Source: Triatoma infestans
Lineage: Eukaryota; Arthropoda; Insecta; Hemiptera; Reduviidae
DNA: 64,000 bases
Direction: 5' to 3'
Assembly (NCBI GenBank): GCA_011037195.1
Contig: JAAEAF010001075.1
Coordinates: 1-64,000 of the forward strand
In this document: one piece after another, positions 12,230 through 24,037 of the stretch
Layout: every line of letters starts with the position of its first letter
How positions within the stretch are numbered: the first letter of the stretch is position 1
Notes under the pieces: generated by a model
Database searches by the model: none
What the model was told of the DNA's origin: nothing
The model's input: only the letters and a program-made list of their open reading frames with translations
Program-made: the position numbers and the translations under genes

Positions 12230-13447
12230 TTTTTTTTTTTTTTTTTGGCGCATCAACTGCCAGGGTCATTAGCGCCCTCACAAGTCACACAAATAAACAC
12301 ACTCATTCCATAAATACATTCATCCCACAATAAACACCATTTACACTCATTTATGCATAGCTACCACCATTGGGGTGGAATACTCTATATTCTTCGCACC
12401 CCGTTCCTCTTACATCTAAATAAAAGACAATATATATACAATATATATAACAATAAAAACAATATATAACAATATACAAACCAAAAACTAAATGTTAAAG
12501 TAAATATCTAAAGATTTTAAATAATTAAACAGTTGATATTTATATTTTACTCCTGGTCCTAACAAATCTACCATGTTATTAGGCAAACCTACTGTATCTC
12601 GGTAGCCCTGCAGCCGGGGGCATTCCTCAAGAATATGTTTCACTGTGAGGCGTGATTGACATCTTGGGCACTGTTTTTGATTTTCCCCTTGCAATAAATA
12701 GGAGTGTGTGAGACGAGTGTGGCCTATTCTCAATCTCGTCAATATCATCCCTTCTCTTCTTGTTAAGGCCTCAGTTTTCCTTCTTCCTACTGTAGGCAAC
12801 ACTGCCTTTAATTTGGCTTCTGTAGTTTCCCAATTCTTTTGCCATTTTTCATTCATAACTTTCTTTACGAAACATTTCAGGTCCTCTGGTCGGATTCGTA
12901 TATTCAGATCCGGTCTTTGTGAAGCAGCGGCTCTCGCTGCTTCGTCTGCCTTCTCGTTCCCTTCAATCCCAACGTGACTTGGAATCCAAAGAAATACTAC
13001 AATTCTTCCTCGTCTATGCAATTCTCTTAGCTGCTCATAGATCATATGGACTAAGGGATCATTTGAAAATTTATTTTCAATACTCTTCAAGGAACTTTCC
13101 GAGTCCGAACATATTACTAGGTTAACTTCCGTTGCTTCCTTCGCATAGAGTAATGCCTGATAAATTGCAAAAAGTTCAGCAGTATAAACTGTAGCGTGAA
13201 GGGGAAGTGTCCATACTTTCGTTATTCCTTCTACATATATAGCACTTCCCACCCCTTCTTGTGTCTTCGAGCCATCCGTATAAAAAATTATATAGCCATT
13301 ATACCTATACATTGCCTCTAAAAATCTCTTCTTATACTCGACTGCCGGTACTTCTTTCTTTACGAATATTCCAAGATCTAGGCAAATTTGAGCTTTGGCA
13401 AGGATCCAAGGTGGTATACGACAGGGTTCAATGTTCAGAGTTGGTGC
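12230..13447 (-). mobile_element. 5'-truncated RNase H LINE with 12-bp TSD
   Basis: The insertion is bounded by CAACTGATTGTT at 12218-12229 and 13448-13459. The T run that begins in the left duplication and continues to 12246 is the poly(A) tail on the minus strand. The 3' UTR (12247-12487) ends in a GC-rich inverted-repeat-like tip (GGCGCTAATGACCCTGGCAG). Perfect duplication, clean tail and an open ORF indicate a fairly recent 5'-truncated insertion by target-primed reverse transcription. Confidence 0.92.
12488..13447 (-). CDS. LINE ORF2 C-terminus, RNase H plus zinc motif (partial)
   Basis: The open reading frame covers about 320 LINE residues. The RNase H domain has YTDGSK, TAELFAI, CSDSESS and IPSHVGIEGNEKADEA, supplying the Asp-Glu-Asp-His-Asp active-site set, so the fold looks intact. 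It would degrade RNA in RNA:DNA hybrids during reverse transcription. A C-terminal CX2C...HX4C motif (CPRCQS...HILEEC) follows. Endonuclease and reverse transcriptase are missing through 5' truncation. The frame stays open upstream to a TTG at 13477, but the first ten residues of that longer reading come from the target duplication and flank, not from the element. The arrangement suggests the I group of LINEs; the clade is uncertain. Confidence 0.88.
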   Translation of the reverse strand, partial: APTLNIEPCRIPPWILAKAQICLDLGIFVKKEVPAVEYKKRFLEAMYRYNGYIIFYTDGSKTQEGVGSAIYVEGITKVWTLPLHATVYTAELFAIYQALLYAKEATEVNLVICSDSESSLKSIENKFSNDPLVHMIYEQLRELHRRGRIVVFLWIPSHVGIEGNEKADEAARAAASQRPDLNIRIRPEDLKCFVKKVMNEKWQKNWETTEAKLKAVLPTVGRRKTEALTRREGMILTRLRIGHTRLTHSYLLQGENQKQCPRCQSRLTVKHILEECPRLQGYRDTVGLPNNMVDLLGPGVKYKYQLFNYLKSLDIYFNI

Positions 13448-13459
13448 CAACTGATTGTT

Positions 13460-14639
13460 ATTTTGAGTTTGTTTCAATTTTTATTATTCCCATGTAGGAA
13501 GCGACAGATAAAATTAGAGTTTACAGTAATACATGTTATTAAAAGTAAAATTTAAAGCAATTATAAAACAATACATATCTAAACTAAATATACCAATATA
13601 ACAGAGTTTAAACCAACGATACAAGAAAATCAAACTGTACATACATTTATACATAAAAGAAAGAAGAAAGTCAAATTAAATTATTTATTTATTTATATCT
13701 GTTTAATCAGTTGACAATAAATAGGGAGGTTGGCCTTTGCTTATGATAAAAAAGTGTACACAAAAACAAGAATAAAATAAATAAAAAAATCGGTAAATAA
13801 ATATCAACAAACAAAAAGCAATTGAAAAAGAAAAAAAGAGACTAATTTAAGTAAACATAAGTAACAAAAACTTCATCAACACTTGAAGTGTTCACTTCAT
13901 CAACAACAACACTAGGTGATGGTATGACACAGATTAAACTAGAATAATTACTACTGTAATTCTAACAGAAAAATTTATACCCTGAAGAAGGCAATAAATT
14001 CGGTAGAAATTTAAAAAGAGTTCTTTTGTATGACCGAACCTCAACATCCAATTTACAAAATAAGACACAAAACTACATACTATACACTATAAAACACAAA
14101 GCCTTAGATAATAATAGAAATCATAATCCTTTGATATGAACTAAATTGAAAGTAATTAAAGAACAATAAAATAAATGAAAATGTTGGAAATACAATAGTA
14201 AAATATATAAATAACTAAAAAATGTTTCTAATCATATGAAATAAAATAATAAACTTAAATTAAAAGTTTCCTTATTTTAAAAGCACTAATTAATTTATTT
14301 AAGTGATCTAGCTCTGAAAAAGTTAATAGTTTAATAAATCTTTCATATTTGTTCTCAAATTAAAGTAAAATTAAATATTTTACAGACAACTGTTATAAAG
14401 TTACATTTATAAACTAAAGACAATAAGAAATCCAAATTATGTACCTGTAAATAAAGAAACGGCAACAAAAATATGTAACTATAATAAAATATTTAAAAAA
14501 AAAAAAACAGAATAATAATAAAATAAAATTAAAAATAAAAATACGAGTATAATATACATTTTCACAAAACAAAATTCATCGAGATCATTTCATAGAATTC
14601 ACAATCTCTTCACAATATATTTGATAAAATGATTGAATA
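13460..14639. other. Very AT-rich stretch
   Basis: Long A-rich plus strand with no supported gene. Short A runs and TTTATTTATTTATAT near 13681 are the only low-complexity features. Confidence 0.5.
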
Positions 14640-16015
14640 ATTTGAAAATGCGCTTATTAATCAACACAGTAGGACCCATTTACCATTCCTACCCCATAAA
14701 AAGAATTTCAAAAAATAAGATTTCTTCGTTCGTTTTCAAAATATTGACGATTATAAATTAAATGTTCCCAAGATTGAACTGTATCAACATTACAAATGCA
14801 GCTGGCACTATCTGTCAGATGAAATCGGAACAAGTACTCCTTCTGCTTTCCAAACCCCGACAAAACCTGTGTTAGTCCAAAAGAATTCTGCAACCATTTG
14901 CTTTCTTTACGTTTCTGCAAAGTACGAATGAATTTCTTCAGATGTGACCCTTTCGAAGTGTTTTGCCAGTCTTCTTCCCAATAAATATAGGTACGTTTGG
15001 CTAATTCCATTTTAATCAAAGATTTAGGGTAGAGATCAAAAACTTCTAAATCAGAACCATACGCAGCTTCTTTGACTAAAAAATCAGCTCTTTCATTACC
15101 CTCTGTAACACATGTGACCTGGTCCATCTGAAACTAATTGTCCATCCATTAACTATCAAATTTCCAAGAATTTGTTTAGCTTCTTCTTTTTATACGTGAC
15201 TATGGTTGTCTCTACTTCTTTGAGAGTCCAACGCTATCCTACTATCACTTATAACCATTATTCGCCTGTCACTAACAAAATTCGGACACTTCTCAATCAA
15301 GGGCCTTCAAAATTGCAAGCTGCTCCGCCTGATTGTTTGAACAACATCTATTTAATTTAAATCTCTCTTCTGCCTTATTTCATTTTCATGATAAACAACA
15401 AATGCCCCTCGTACATTATTTTCACATTTACTACCATCAGTATATATTGTGTACTTTGAATATGACTCATGAATTTTTAACTCCATTTCAACAAATTTTC
15501 CAGGATGTCACCATTCGCTAATACATACAAGCCAATCAAATTTCTTTGGATCCAGGTCAATATCCGGCTCGGTAGTTCCTCTCATAATATTATAAATTCT
15601 AGCGTTTTCTTTCAGTATATCCAATAATGGAGGAATATTAGCAATAATTCAGGCAGCTTCATACCATATCGTCCTATATCCCTTGATAATCCTTAATAAA
15701 ATAAGCCGCTGTGTCCGATTAATTAATTTCTTATTATAACCTTTATCTAATGCATTTTTCCACACCGGTACTCCACACGTCATGATGTGTAATATCGCAC
15801 CTTTATATATTATCTTCAGGACATTCCCCATTATAGTTTTGCATACCTAGACAAAACATTGATTATTTGGATGCATTTTTCACTAATAATTGGAATATGT
15901 TTATTCCAATTACATTTATGATCGATTATTATATCTAAATATTTCAGCTCATTCACCAAATCGATCTTTTGGTAATTCATAAAGACGTTGATTGGATGTG
16001 ATTTTTCTCTGTTTA
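14640..16015 (-). pseudogene. R1/I-like LINE fragment, RT end to RNase H
   Basis: From the right, the minus strand reads KYLDIIIDHKCNWNKHI (a late RT motif), then ILHIMTCGVPVW and LILLRIIKGYRTI (15649-15831). Next come RNase H with IYTDGSK (about 15410-15440), NQAEQLAILKA (about 15305-15340) and TEGNERADFLVKEA (about 15060-15110), and a C-terminal tail to 14708. The order is that of LINE ORF2. Several frame changes and stops break it, for example near 15355 and 15125. The polymerase YADD and the endonuclease are missing. No target duplication found. Confidence 0.75.
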
Positions 16016-16200
16016 GTTATGTGCAGACTTTGGAACTTACTACTGTTCAGAATATAGTATCAGAATCGGTCATTTCAAAATCATTTAAGTATCACGGCAT
16101 CAAGGCTGCTTTTCAGGAATCATTAAAAACTGTGCAAAACACAAATACGCGAATTTTGCTAGGCTTTTTTTGGGGATTCATTACAGTGTTTAGGATTTAA

Positions 16201-16889
16201 AGTAATGTAAACTGTTGGTAATATTTTTATTTTATGAACATTAAATTAAGAAAATGTATTAAAAAACTTAAGTTTGACTTAGGTTGTCTTAGCAAGAAAC
16301 AGGGAGTGGATTGCGCTTAAAATATATTAAACACAATAGAAATGATACATTAGGGATAAATGGAGATGATATACATAGTCAATGATCCCAACTCAATCAA
16401 CTATAAAACAGACACAAACATCAAATATACAACATAATTAAGCCATATTCAAATACAACCGCCACATCACCACCATGACAAACATAATCACAATTACAGA
16501 CTATAAACTCCACACAATCAGTATAAAGAGAATGTCAAGTGTTGTTCAACAAAATTTAGGTATATTATTTCAATGATATAGTTCTCAACCGACTATTCAC
16601 ATTATGTACTTTCTTTTGATTTTTGACATATAATGAATAATAAGCAACTGAAGGAGAGTCTCATCCGTGCCAAAACGTATGGCAGAACTGAATCTATCTT
16701 CCAAACAGATCCAAACCACAATAAAAAAAAGTAAATTGTAAACAAAAGAAAGTCAACTAAAAATCTCACACAAATTAATAAAATTTATTTCTTATTCGCT
16801 TGCATAATATTTACTTATCACCCTCCATATTTCGCATGCATTTTTCAGGCACTCAGAATTTTTTCCTCAAATATATGCAGTTTTTTTTT
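16201..16889. other. Unassigned AT-rich DNA
   Basis: No recognisable gene or terminal repeat. Confidence 0.5.
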
Positions 16890-17110
16890 TTTTTAAATTT
16901 TTGCATATTCCCGGATAGCTTGTTACATTTTGTGGTCATCATCCCGGAATGATGATGATGTTGGTCGAAATCAGTTTATACACTCAACATGCTCTGTGCA
17001 AATCTGTGTTATCACTCTGTTTATCAAGAAATCATGATGATGGGCGAATGACCGAAACCGGTCAATGACTACAAGATGAAAAGAAGCTACTATAAAAAAT
17101 ATCTCCGATG
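16890..17110. repeat. Degenerate inverted-dimer repeat (family C)
   Basis: The right half (16991-17110) matches 53711-53831: GCTCTGTGCAA, TGATGATGGGCGAA, CCGAAACCGGTC and a downstream AGAAGC...ATATCTC. The left half (about 16900-16985) is a poor reverse complement of it (TTTTGTGGTCATC). It is a decayed copy of the cleaner inverted dimer at 53546-53831. Confidence 0.65.
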
Positions 17111-18341
17111 ATTCAGCTATACGGACCCAATCTCAACAATTGCACAATTTATCTTACTATACAAGACGCCACTCTGCCCCAGAATTCTCCAAAAATTAAC
17201 TTTCCTACCTTACTTTTCAAATAAAAGTGATGCCTTTATGAGTGTGTAATTAAAATGCGAAATTCGAAGAAACTCACCAGCTATTTATAAATAATATCAA
17301 TTTTATGAGATTTATTGATTTCTTAGTTATGAGAATTATATTTATTTTCCCTTAATGCTATCGGAGAAAATATGCCAAATAGTCGAAATGAGATTTCTAT
17401 CGTGATAAGACGTCCTGCTTTCAGTCCACTAATTCTCTCCTGCCAATTCTCTGGCATGTTAGGGGGATTCGCGCATTCTCTTGCAATACCGGACGTTGGT
17501 TTCCCCTCCATGGCCACTCCTTTTTTCTCTTGCTCCTTTTCGTGTCTTGCCTGCTTGTTCTCTTCTAGTGAAAATATATGTGTGTTGTACTACTGCATCA
17601 AAATCTTAACTGCTTCATCCTAAATTGCTTCTTTGTTAAGATTCACTGCCACCTTGGGTGTATTGTGCTTAAAACACAGGTTTTTTTTTCATTTCTGCCT
17701 TCAAGCAGCTTCCGAGAGGACTTATTCGTATCACCAAACGCACGCTTTCTTACCGTTTCAATTATCAATTTATCTTTTCTGTAGCTTCCCTCCAACACAC
17801 CTACACACGAATACGCAGCCTTCTTTGGATCTTTTATGCTTCATAGCATTCTTCACAAAGTCTCCAGCTCAGCATACGCTTCTCATCCTGACCGCATCCT
17901 TCAAAGTAAGGAAATACAAATTATCTTTGTAACTCTTCGTAATTACATTCTAATGGATTTGCGTGCTACACTAAGCGCTTATTCTTTTACGCTTCCGAGT
18001 AGAAGCCTACGCGCGTATAATATTGTATGGTTCCACTGTTTATAAAATACTAAAGATGCCGTAAATATCTTGTCTTGTCCTTTCTTATAAAAATTCTCTA
18101 CAAACCTCTTTGGAGAGTAAAAGGCCTATTAAAATAGTAAGGTGGGTGTAATGAAGTAGTAGGAATAAGGTGGTTTACTTTGTACCTCCACGTTACTAGT
18201 GTAGTGTTCCTTATTTTAGGAATGTTAATAATTTGTATTCAAACTATTGTTTGAAATTAAACAATTTTTAATATTAATTTTTTTCTATATTAGAAACTTA
18301 GAAAAAAGTGACAGAGCTCTATTGTGGTACTGAGTTCGATT
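17111..18341. other. Unassigned DNA with unrecognised open frames
   Basis: Open frames occur at 17323-17517 (minus) and 17372-17932 (plus), less AT-rich than their surroundings. I recognise no domain. The plus frames are rich in Ser, Phe and Leu and look like chance. A B-box-like GAGTTCGATTCCCG lies at 18329-18342, next to the SINE tail. Confidence 0.4.
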
Positions 18342-18570
18342 CCCGTTTTTGTTTATTTATTTATTTATTTAAGGCGTTTCAAATCATGGTCATTGTCGCC
18401 CGGAGCCTTCTCAGTGCACTGCCGGCCTCCAGACAGTGTTCCCTCGTTATATACAATTCTGTCCACCGAATAGTGAGCTGTAGAGGCTCCTAGGAAGTGA
18501 AAATCTATGGGCTGGATTCGAAACCAGGACCTCTGCCTGGAGTCTCAGCGTGTCCTTTCTCTGAAATAAT
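18342..18570 (-). mobile_element. SINE-A copy, tRNA-headed, (TTTA)n tail
   Basis: In the minus reading a B-box-like GGTTTCGAATCC (18514-18525) precedes a body with AGGAGCCTCTACAGCTCAC and GGAGGCCGGCAGTG. It ends in a tetranucleotide tail, seen on the plus strand as repeated TTTA at about 18352-18372. The body matches 24038-24296 throughout, so this is a SINE family. The A box is poorly preserved here. Confidence 0.75.
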
Positions 18571-19479
18571 TTCTCATTTCTAATTCTAGTTAAATGATAA
18601 CAATGTTCTTTCCAACTATAATTTAATGAGGTGTTTATCTATTTATGTTTGCTAATAATTATGTCTATCGATTCATTAATTCGAATTTTTTTTTTTCAAC
18701 TAAAATTCGAAGTGTTTGAACAGAATATATTTTAAAAAGAAAATATGTTTTTAGCACTTTCAGAGTTTATTTTTATCAAACTTTTGAAATTATAAACCTG
18801 TGATTTTATTTGTATATTTATTTCCTTATTTTATGGTAAGAAAAGTTTTTCTCCACTTTTTTTTTTATTTATTTACTCCTTGTGAACTCTGTAGGTTCAT
18901 TTATTTACAGGAAAAATGTAAGGAATAAAATTCCTGATTAAATATACAGTTTCTTATAGATTCATGCTTAAGTTATTTATTGATCGACCTTCACTCTTTT
19001 TATTTTAAAGATTCTTTTCTTTTTTTATCTGAACAATACAATTTGGATGCTGTCTAAATTATGAGAATAGAAGTATCTCTCTCTTGATCAGATGTTGATA
19101 AAATGCTGTTTCCTAAATGCTGTCTCTCAAAACAATATCACGAAATCAGATTACGCGCACGGCTTAGAATTGTTTCGTTTGCTTTGACGATGGCAACTCC
19201 TCTTGTTGAAAAGTGCTCCAAACAATAACAGCTTTGCACCTGTCCCCAAGGATAGTTAGTTTGGAGTCAAGATAGGAATTATCATAGACATATGATAATG
19301 AAAACCGATAAATAAAGCTAAAAATCTCTAAGATTTCAAATAGAATCTTCGGAGCCTGTAAAGTCCCGGAATTAAAAAAAATCCTACTTCAAGAGCCTGA
19401 TATAAATATAACCTGAATATCCTAACAATTTTAGAAGTACGATGGGTTGGAACAATAGCGAAATGTAGTAGGATGATGC
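18571..19479. other. Unassigned AT-rich DNA
   Basis: No gene or element recognised. Confidence 0.5.
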
Positions 19480-20217
19480 TGGGATAAAGACACACAAACT
19501 GGCACTAAATTCAGAATTTTTAGTTTAATGAGTAAAAAGAGAAAAGTAAGGGTAGAGTAACCGAGGGAATAACAGGGCTGTGGTTGGAAGATAGATCGTG
19601 GAGGGCAAAGGTGTCTGTTGAAAGGGAAGTTATGCTTGAGCATATAAAGAAATCGAGGAGATCAGGACGCTTGCGAGAGAAGAGTCAGTGGGTTCGGAAG
19701 GAGATAAGTAGGTATAGTTTGTTTGGGAGAGGGTGCTTAAGAGTTGTCTGCCACGTGGATTAGCCATTCTGCTGCCCCATCTGGGGTGTTTGGCGTTGTA
19801 GTCAACACCGCATATAAAGCGAGGACCGAGGGAAGAAAAGAAGGAGAGAAAATCATTATGATGGATATGTGGTTCGGCAGGCAGTATACAGCGGCTATTG
19901 TATAGGAGAAGGGTTCCGCAAGTAGAGATATCACGGTTGGCTGGAGATAAGAAGTCAGAATGAAGGGTATTAGGAAGTATGATAAGGAATTGCGGATGAG
20001 TATTGCGGATCCACCGTGTGCTGTTCCGTCAGGATGGTTCGTCTTATAAGTTGTATAATTGGGGATATGAAATCGAGTTCTGTCAGTGAAGTGAGTTTCA
20101 GTTATTAACGCTACGTCTATGCGATGTAATGTAGAAATACGTCCAGTCACGGATATGTTGGTTCAGTCCGTTCGCATTCCAGAGGAGTATGGAGAGGGAG
20201 TGTAAATTAAGAGGCAT
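19480..20217 (-). pseudogene. Jockey-type ORF2 N-terminus, endonuclease relic
   Basis: ORF2 starts at an ATG at 20217 that overlaps the ORF1 stop (TAATG). The reading gives ILLWNANGL, then IDVALITETHFT, HGGSAILIRN, GVDYNAKHPRWGSR and LSSNHSPVI. These are the ordered motifs of the Jockey apurinic-like endonuclease: catalytic Glu in TETH, Asp/Asn in GVDYNAKH and His near the end. At least three single-base frame shifts (near 20152, 19815 and 19670) make it non-functional. Reverse transcriptase is missing. It lies directly after the ORF1 relic on the same strand. Confidence 0.8.
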
Positions 20218-20700
20218 TAAGGCACGCGGCTGGGAAGGAGATGGTTAACCACTGAAGTGAGGAGGGTTATCCGGGACGTATAAGGGATTTAAAATCGTGT
20301 AGGAATGAATTCAGTATCGTGGCGATATCGCCGGATGAAGAGGGAATGGATGGTGGAGGACAATTTCGTTGGGCCGAAGGACTCGCGACCATCTACGCAA
20401 AAGTTACATTCTTGTCTAATGGTTGACTAGGTTTTAGTGGTGGGAAGTTATTTTTGTTGAGATGAGGCGAATAGTTGTTAGACTCAGCTCTTCTTTGCGC
20501 AGAGCGATGCTCGTAGACTGGTGTTCTTCTGGTTCGCTGCAGTTCGCAATGAACGATGCAGCCTCTGTAGGAAGCAACGCGGTCATCATTGCATAGAGCG
20601 CATTTGCCTGGTGTATTTGATGGTTTGGTACATCTGATGATACGTGGTCACCAGCGCATTTGACGCATTTCGGTTGCTGACAATAATTGATTCATTACTC
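20217..20700 (-). pseudogene. Jockey-type ORF1 C-terminus, zinc knuckles
   Basis: The minus strand reads CQQPKCVKCAGDH, then, after a frame shift near 20635, KCALCNDD...SYRGCIVH. These are the Cys/His zinc knuckles at the C-terminal half of Jockey ORF1 (Gag-like) proteins, which coat the RNA. A premature stop occurs at 20393-20395, but a matching tail (SGDIATILNSFL..., TLLTSVVNHLL) continues to the TAA at 20217-20219. The N-terminal part is missing; the right border meets a family-A copy near 20700. Confidence 0.75.
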
Positions 20701-21420
20701 TTTAAAGTTGATTTGGTGACTGATTATAAGTCCTTTTTAGATTCTTTCTATCTCTAGAACTTTGGTATTTCTTTTGATACCAACATCGCAACTGAGACCC
20801 ATGTTTTGGTCAAAATCCATCAAGCGGAAATGCTTTTTTAATTAATGCTTTTCCAGTTTTTCTAGATTTTCTCAAAAATGGCTGCAACGATCTTCTTTAA
20901 ACTTATATACTATCTACCCACATGACTGCCTATCACTTTTATTTGCAGAATTTTTCCCGAAAAATTGATTGATGTAGCATAGCGGGGGTGGGGTGTTCTG
21001 ATGAAACAGGAACGTCAAGGTTCCGCCGAAGTCTGCTACAGTTCAGCGTAAAGCTCTACCATGTAATGTGAAGTCCATTGAAAGTATCGCTGGAGTACTA
21101 ACTTTGAAGAAAATCGATTAACTGGAAATGCGCTTTTACAGAATAGTTTTCTAATTTTTTAAAAATTTCCTCGAACCGGATCCAAAGATTTTTTTCTTTG
21201 AACTTCAATGCTAACTACATAAATATAAACCTATCACTTTTATTTGATACTTTTCCCGAATAAAAAAATAATTTTAGGTAGATTATCCGAAACTCTATGA
21301 CTTAAAAACTTTAAAAAGCACAATCATATGGCAGCGCTTTCAGTAATTGATTTTAAAACTAACTTGTGTAATATGTGTCTCTCCACCATCCATTGAGAGC
21401 AACTAGACATTTATTAACAA
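20701..21420 (+). repeat. Family-A repeat, diverged plus copies
   Basis: Two or more subunits are recognisable by GGTCAAAATCCATCAAGCGGAAATGC, TTTTTTCTTTGAACTT, CCTATCACTTTTATTTG(A/C)A and GGAAATGCGCTTTTAC. Divergence is greater than in the array at 41234-45534, so this is an older copy. Borders are approximate. Confidence 0.65.
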
Positions 21421-21677
21421 CTACAGGTAAAAGAAAATTTGACAATCAACTATGTAAAATTAACACTAATAGAAAATCGTTTTTCGTTTCACACCAGCTT
21501 TTTTCCTCATATTAACACTTTTTTATAAATGCAAGGCTAAGACCAGAAATTGAACGTATTTTATACTATGTATAATATTTTGCACTACAACAAAACTTTC
21601 TATCCAAATAATCGAGAATACCGATATACTCTTTCTTATAGAGAAATATTTCGTTATTTTAGCTATGTTTATTAATA

Positions 21678-22890
21678 CGAGGGTCATTCAATAAGTAACG
21701 AGACAAATCGCTGAAGCTCAAAAACGATTTGTTTAATCAATAAAATAGTTTTAGCGCGTCAAGTTAGCATTCTTTTTTAGTTTCTCATCAGCTGTTCGAG
21801 AGTATTTGGTAAGCAAAACCTCAAATGTATTCAGTCAACAATGGCGAGTTCGCTCGAGCATTGCACCTCGGAAGGACAACGCTCAATGGTTAGATTTTTA
21901 GTTGCAGAGGATATCAAAGGTAGTGAAAACCCCGAAAGAATGTTGAAAGTTTACGGGAATAATTGTTTGAACCGTTCGAACATTTGAAAATGGATAGAAC
22001 AGTTTAAAAGTGGCCGTGTAAATGTCTGTGACTAGCAGCAAATTGGACGATCGGTTGCAACTTCCTCCCTCGAATAACGCGTTAATTCAGGACGACAGGC
22101 GCATTACTGTTGAACTGATAGCTGAATAAGTGTTGAACTGTCCATAACATTATTCAGAATAAGCTGCAAGACAAGAAAACTTGTGCAATATGGGTTCCAA
22201 TTTCAAATCAGTCAACAGTTGAAAAAAAACGATGTTTAATTGAAAATGAATTTTTCAGTGGAATTGTAACATGTGATGAAACATGGATACACCATTTTGA
22301 GCCATAGTCTAAGCGTCAAAGCCTTGAGTAGAAGCATACGGGTTCTCCTAAGAGAAATTCGAAATCCAGCCGTCTGCAAGTAAATTCATGCTTATAGTAT
22401 TCTGAGATTCGCAGGGTACTATTAATTGTGGCTCTCTCCAAGATCAACGAATCATCAACAGCCAGTATTACACTTATATGCTCGCAAACAAATTAAGGCT
22501 GCCATTGGAACGAAACGTCATGGACTCTTGACTAAAAACGTGATTTTAGATCATGGCAACGCGCGCGCGCGCACGGCATAGTTAACTCAAGAAACACTTC
22601 AAAAAGTAGGGTGGGAGATCCTTCCACGTCCCCCCCCATGTTCTTCCGAAATGTTTTCGTAAGAAACATTTTTAATCCAATGAAGAAGTTAAAAATCAGA
22701 TGCAAAAGTGGCTTCCAGATCAACCCAATGAATTTTATGCCAGAGGCATACACAAATTATAAGAACGATGGGGACAACTGTATAAATTATGCATGGGACT
22801 ATGTTGAAAAGTAACCAAAGTTTTATATTGATTAAATAAATCGTTTTTGAGCTACAGCGATTTGTCTCGTTACTTATTGAATGACCCTCG
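21678..22890 (+). mobile_element. Mariner element with 65-bp terminal repeats
   Basis: Terminal inverted repeats at 21678-21742 and 22826-22890 start CGAGGGTCATTCAATAAGTA and differ at two positions over about 65 bp. They are flanked by TA (21676-21677 and 22891-22892). The 1,213-bp length suits a full-length mariner. Confidence 0.93.
21840..22814 (+). pseudogene. Mariner transposase, decayed
   Basis: The reading opens with an ATG near 21842 (MASSLEH..., then SMVRFLVAEDIKGSE). It contains a decayed helix-turn-helix region, DDRRITVELIAE, then VTCDETWIHHFEP carrying the first catalytic Asp. It ends in DNCINYAWDYVEK, a mariner C-terminus, at 22812. Several stops and frame shifts interrupt it, and the second and third catalytic Asp blocks are not readable, the middle being damaged around a CG dinucleotide run at 22559-22574. 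The protein would have cut and pasted the element through its terminal repeats. Confidence 0.88.
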
Positions 22891-22892
22891 TA

Positions 22893-24037
22893 TGTATACA
22901 AAAGCAAGGATATGATAAAAGTTTTAGAAAAACTAAAGAACTTCATCATCGTAAAGGGCTCATGGAGAATCGCTTTTAACAATGCTCAAGTTAGAAACCT
23001 GCCTATGATGTACAGTAAAGTTAAAAGTGAACAACATATTGTAATAATACAATATTTAAGTGGTTAACAAAACAAAAAAAATAATAACTTTGACAAATTA
23101 CAGATGAACGAAAGCTACAATAAAGACTTTCAAAAAAATTATAATAAAAAATAGTATAGAAATAAAAACACAATTTTACCAAAAGTAAAGAATTAAATAA
23201 GTAGAATAAATGAGAGGAAAATGAATAATGTTAAAATAATAAAAAATAAAATAAAAATTAAATAATAAAGCAATTCAAGCCTAACGAAATGAAAAACAAC
23301 AGCATGCAAAAATTAAATAAAACGTTTTAAAAATCAAGAAAAAAATAAAGCGTAAAAATGAACAAAATAAAACAGGCTTTTAAAGAAACAAAAAACAATA
23401 AATAGGTCAGGTTAAGTGAAAATATCTCATTATCACGGGACTCGTGATGAAGAATACTGCATAGCCACTCGGCTTTGCCGACACCTCATTCTTCCTTTCA
23501 CAAACTAAACTATTAAAATTTTAATGAGCTTCCTGCCCCTTCTGCTATTCACTTACATTTGTTTAAATGTCATTTCATTCCCAAACCAGTTGTTCTCATT
23601 TTGCTTGACCTTTTCGAGTTGTAGGTGGGGAACTTTCGCTTAAGTTTGGGGAGGTTCACGAAGTCTATATATATTTCGTCAGGTTGAAGTTCAAATCCAA
23701 GTCCCGTATAAAATATTTATTGGATGGACACCCTGTTGGAAACAGGGAATTCATTATTTCAACCAACTTCTCTGCTGCTGAACGGGGCTTTCAGATAGGA
23801 AATCTGCTCCTTAATAAATTAAAAATTGATTATCTTGTATGGATTACCCGCAAGGGGTATCTGGTGCATACTTGGGGAGTAGCGATCCCACGGGTTACCA
23901 CATCTCACTATTCCATGGACTTCATCAGAACAGTACATAACACACTTAAACTACATACACTTTACAGACAAGGACAAACACAGTACCAAACAAGGGTTTT
24001 CGTCCCTAGTTAATTGGCGAAAGCCAAGGGAGAAGGA
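22893..24037. other. AT-rich DNA with one unrecognised open frame
   Basis: A very A-rich stretch (23040-23400) precedes more balanced sequence. The open frame at 23684-24013 (109 residues) matches no family I know, and its start codon is not ATG-anchored in a convincing way. Treated as uncertain. Confidence 0.45.

Noticed and set aside
17372..17932. Overlapping open frames of 60-99 residues
   Set aside because: No recognisable domain, no start context and a Ser/Phe/Leu-rich composition typical of chance frames.
19431..19643. Open frame on the minus strand
   Set aside because: It is the wrong frame of the Jockey endonuclease relic.
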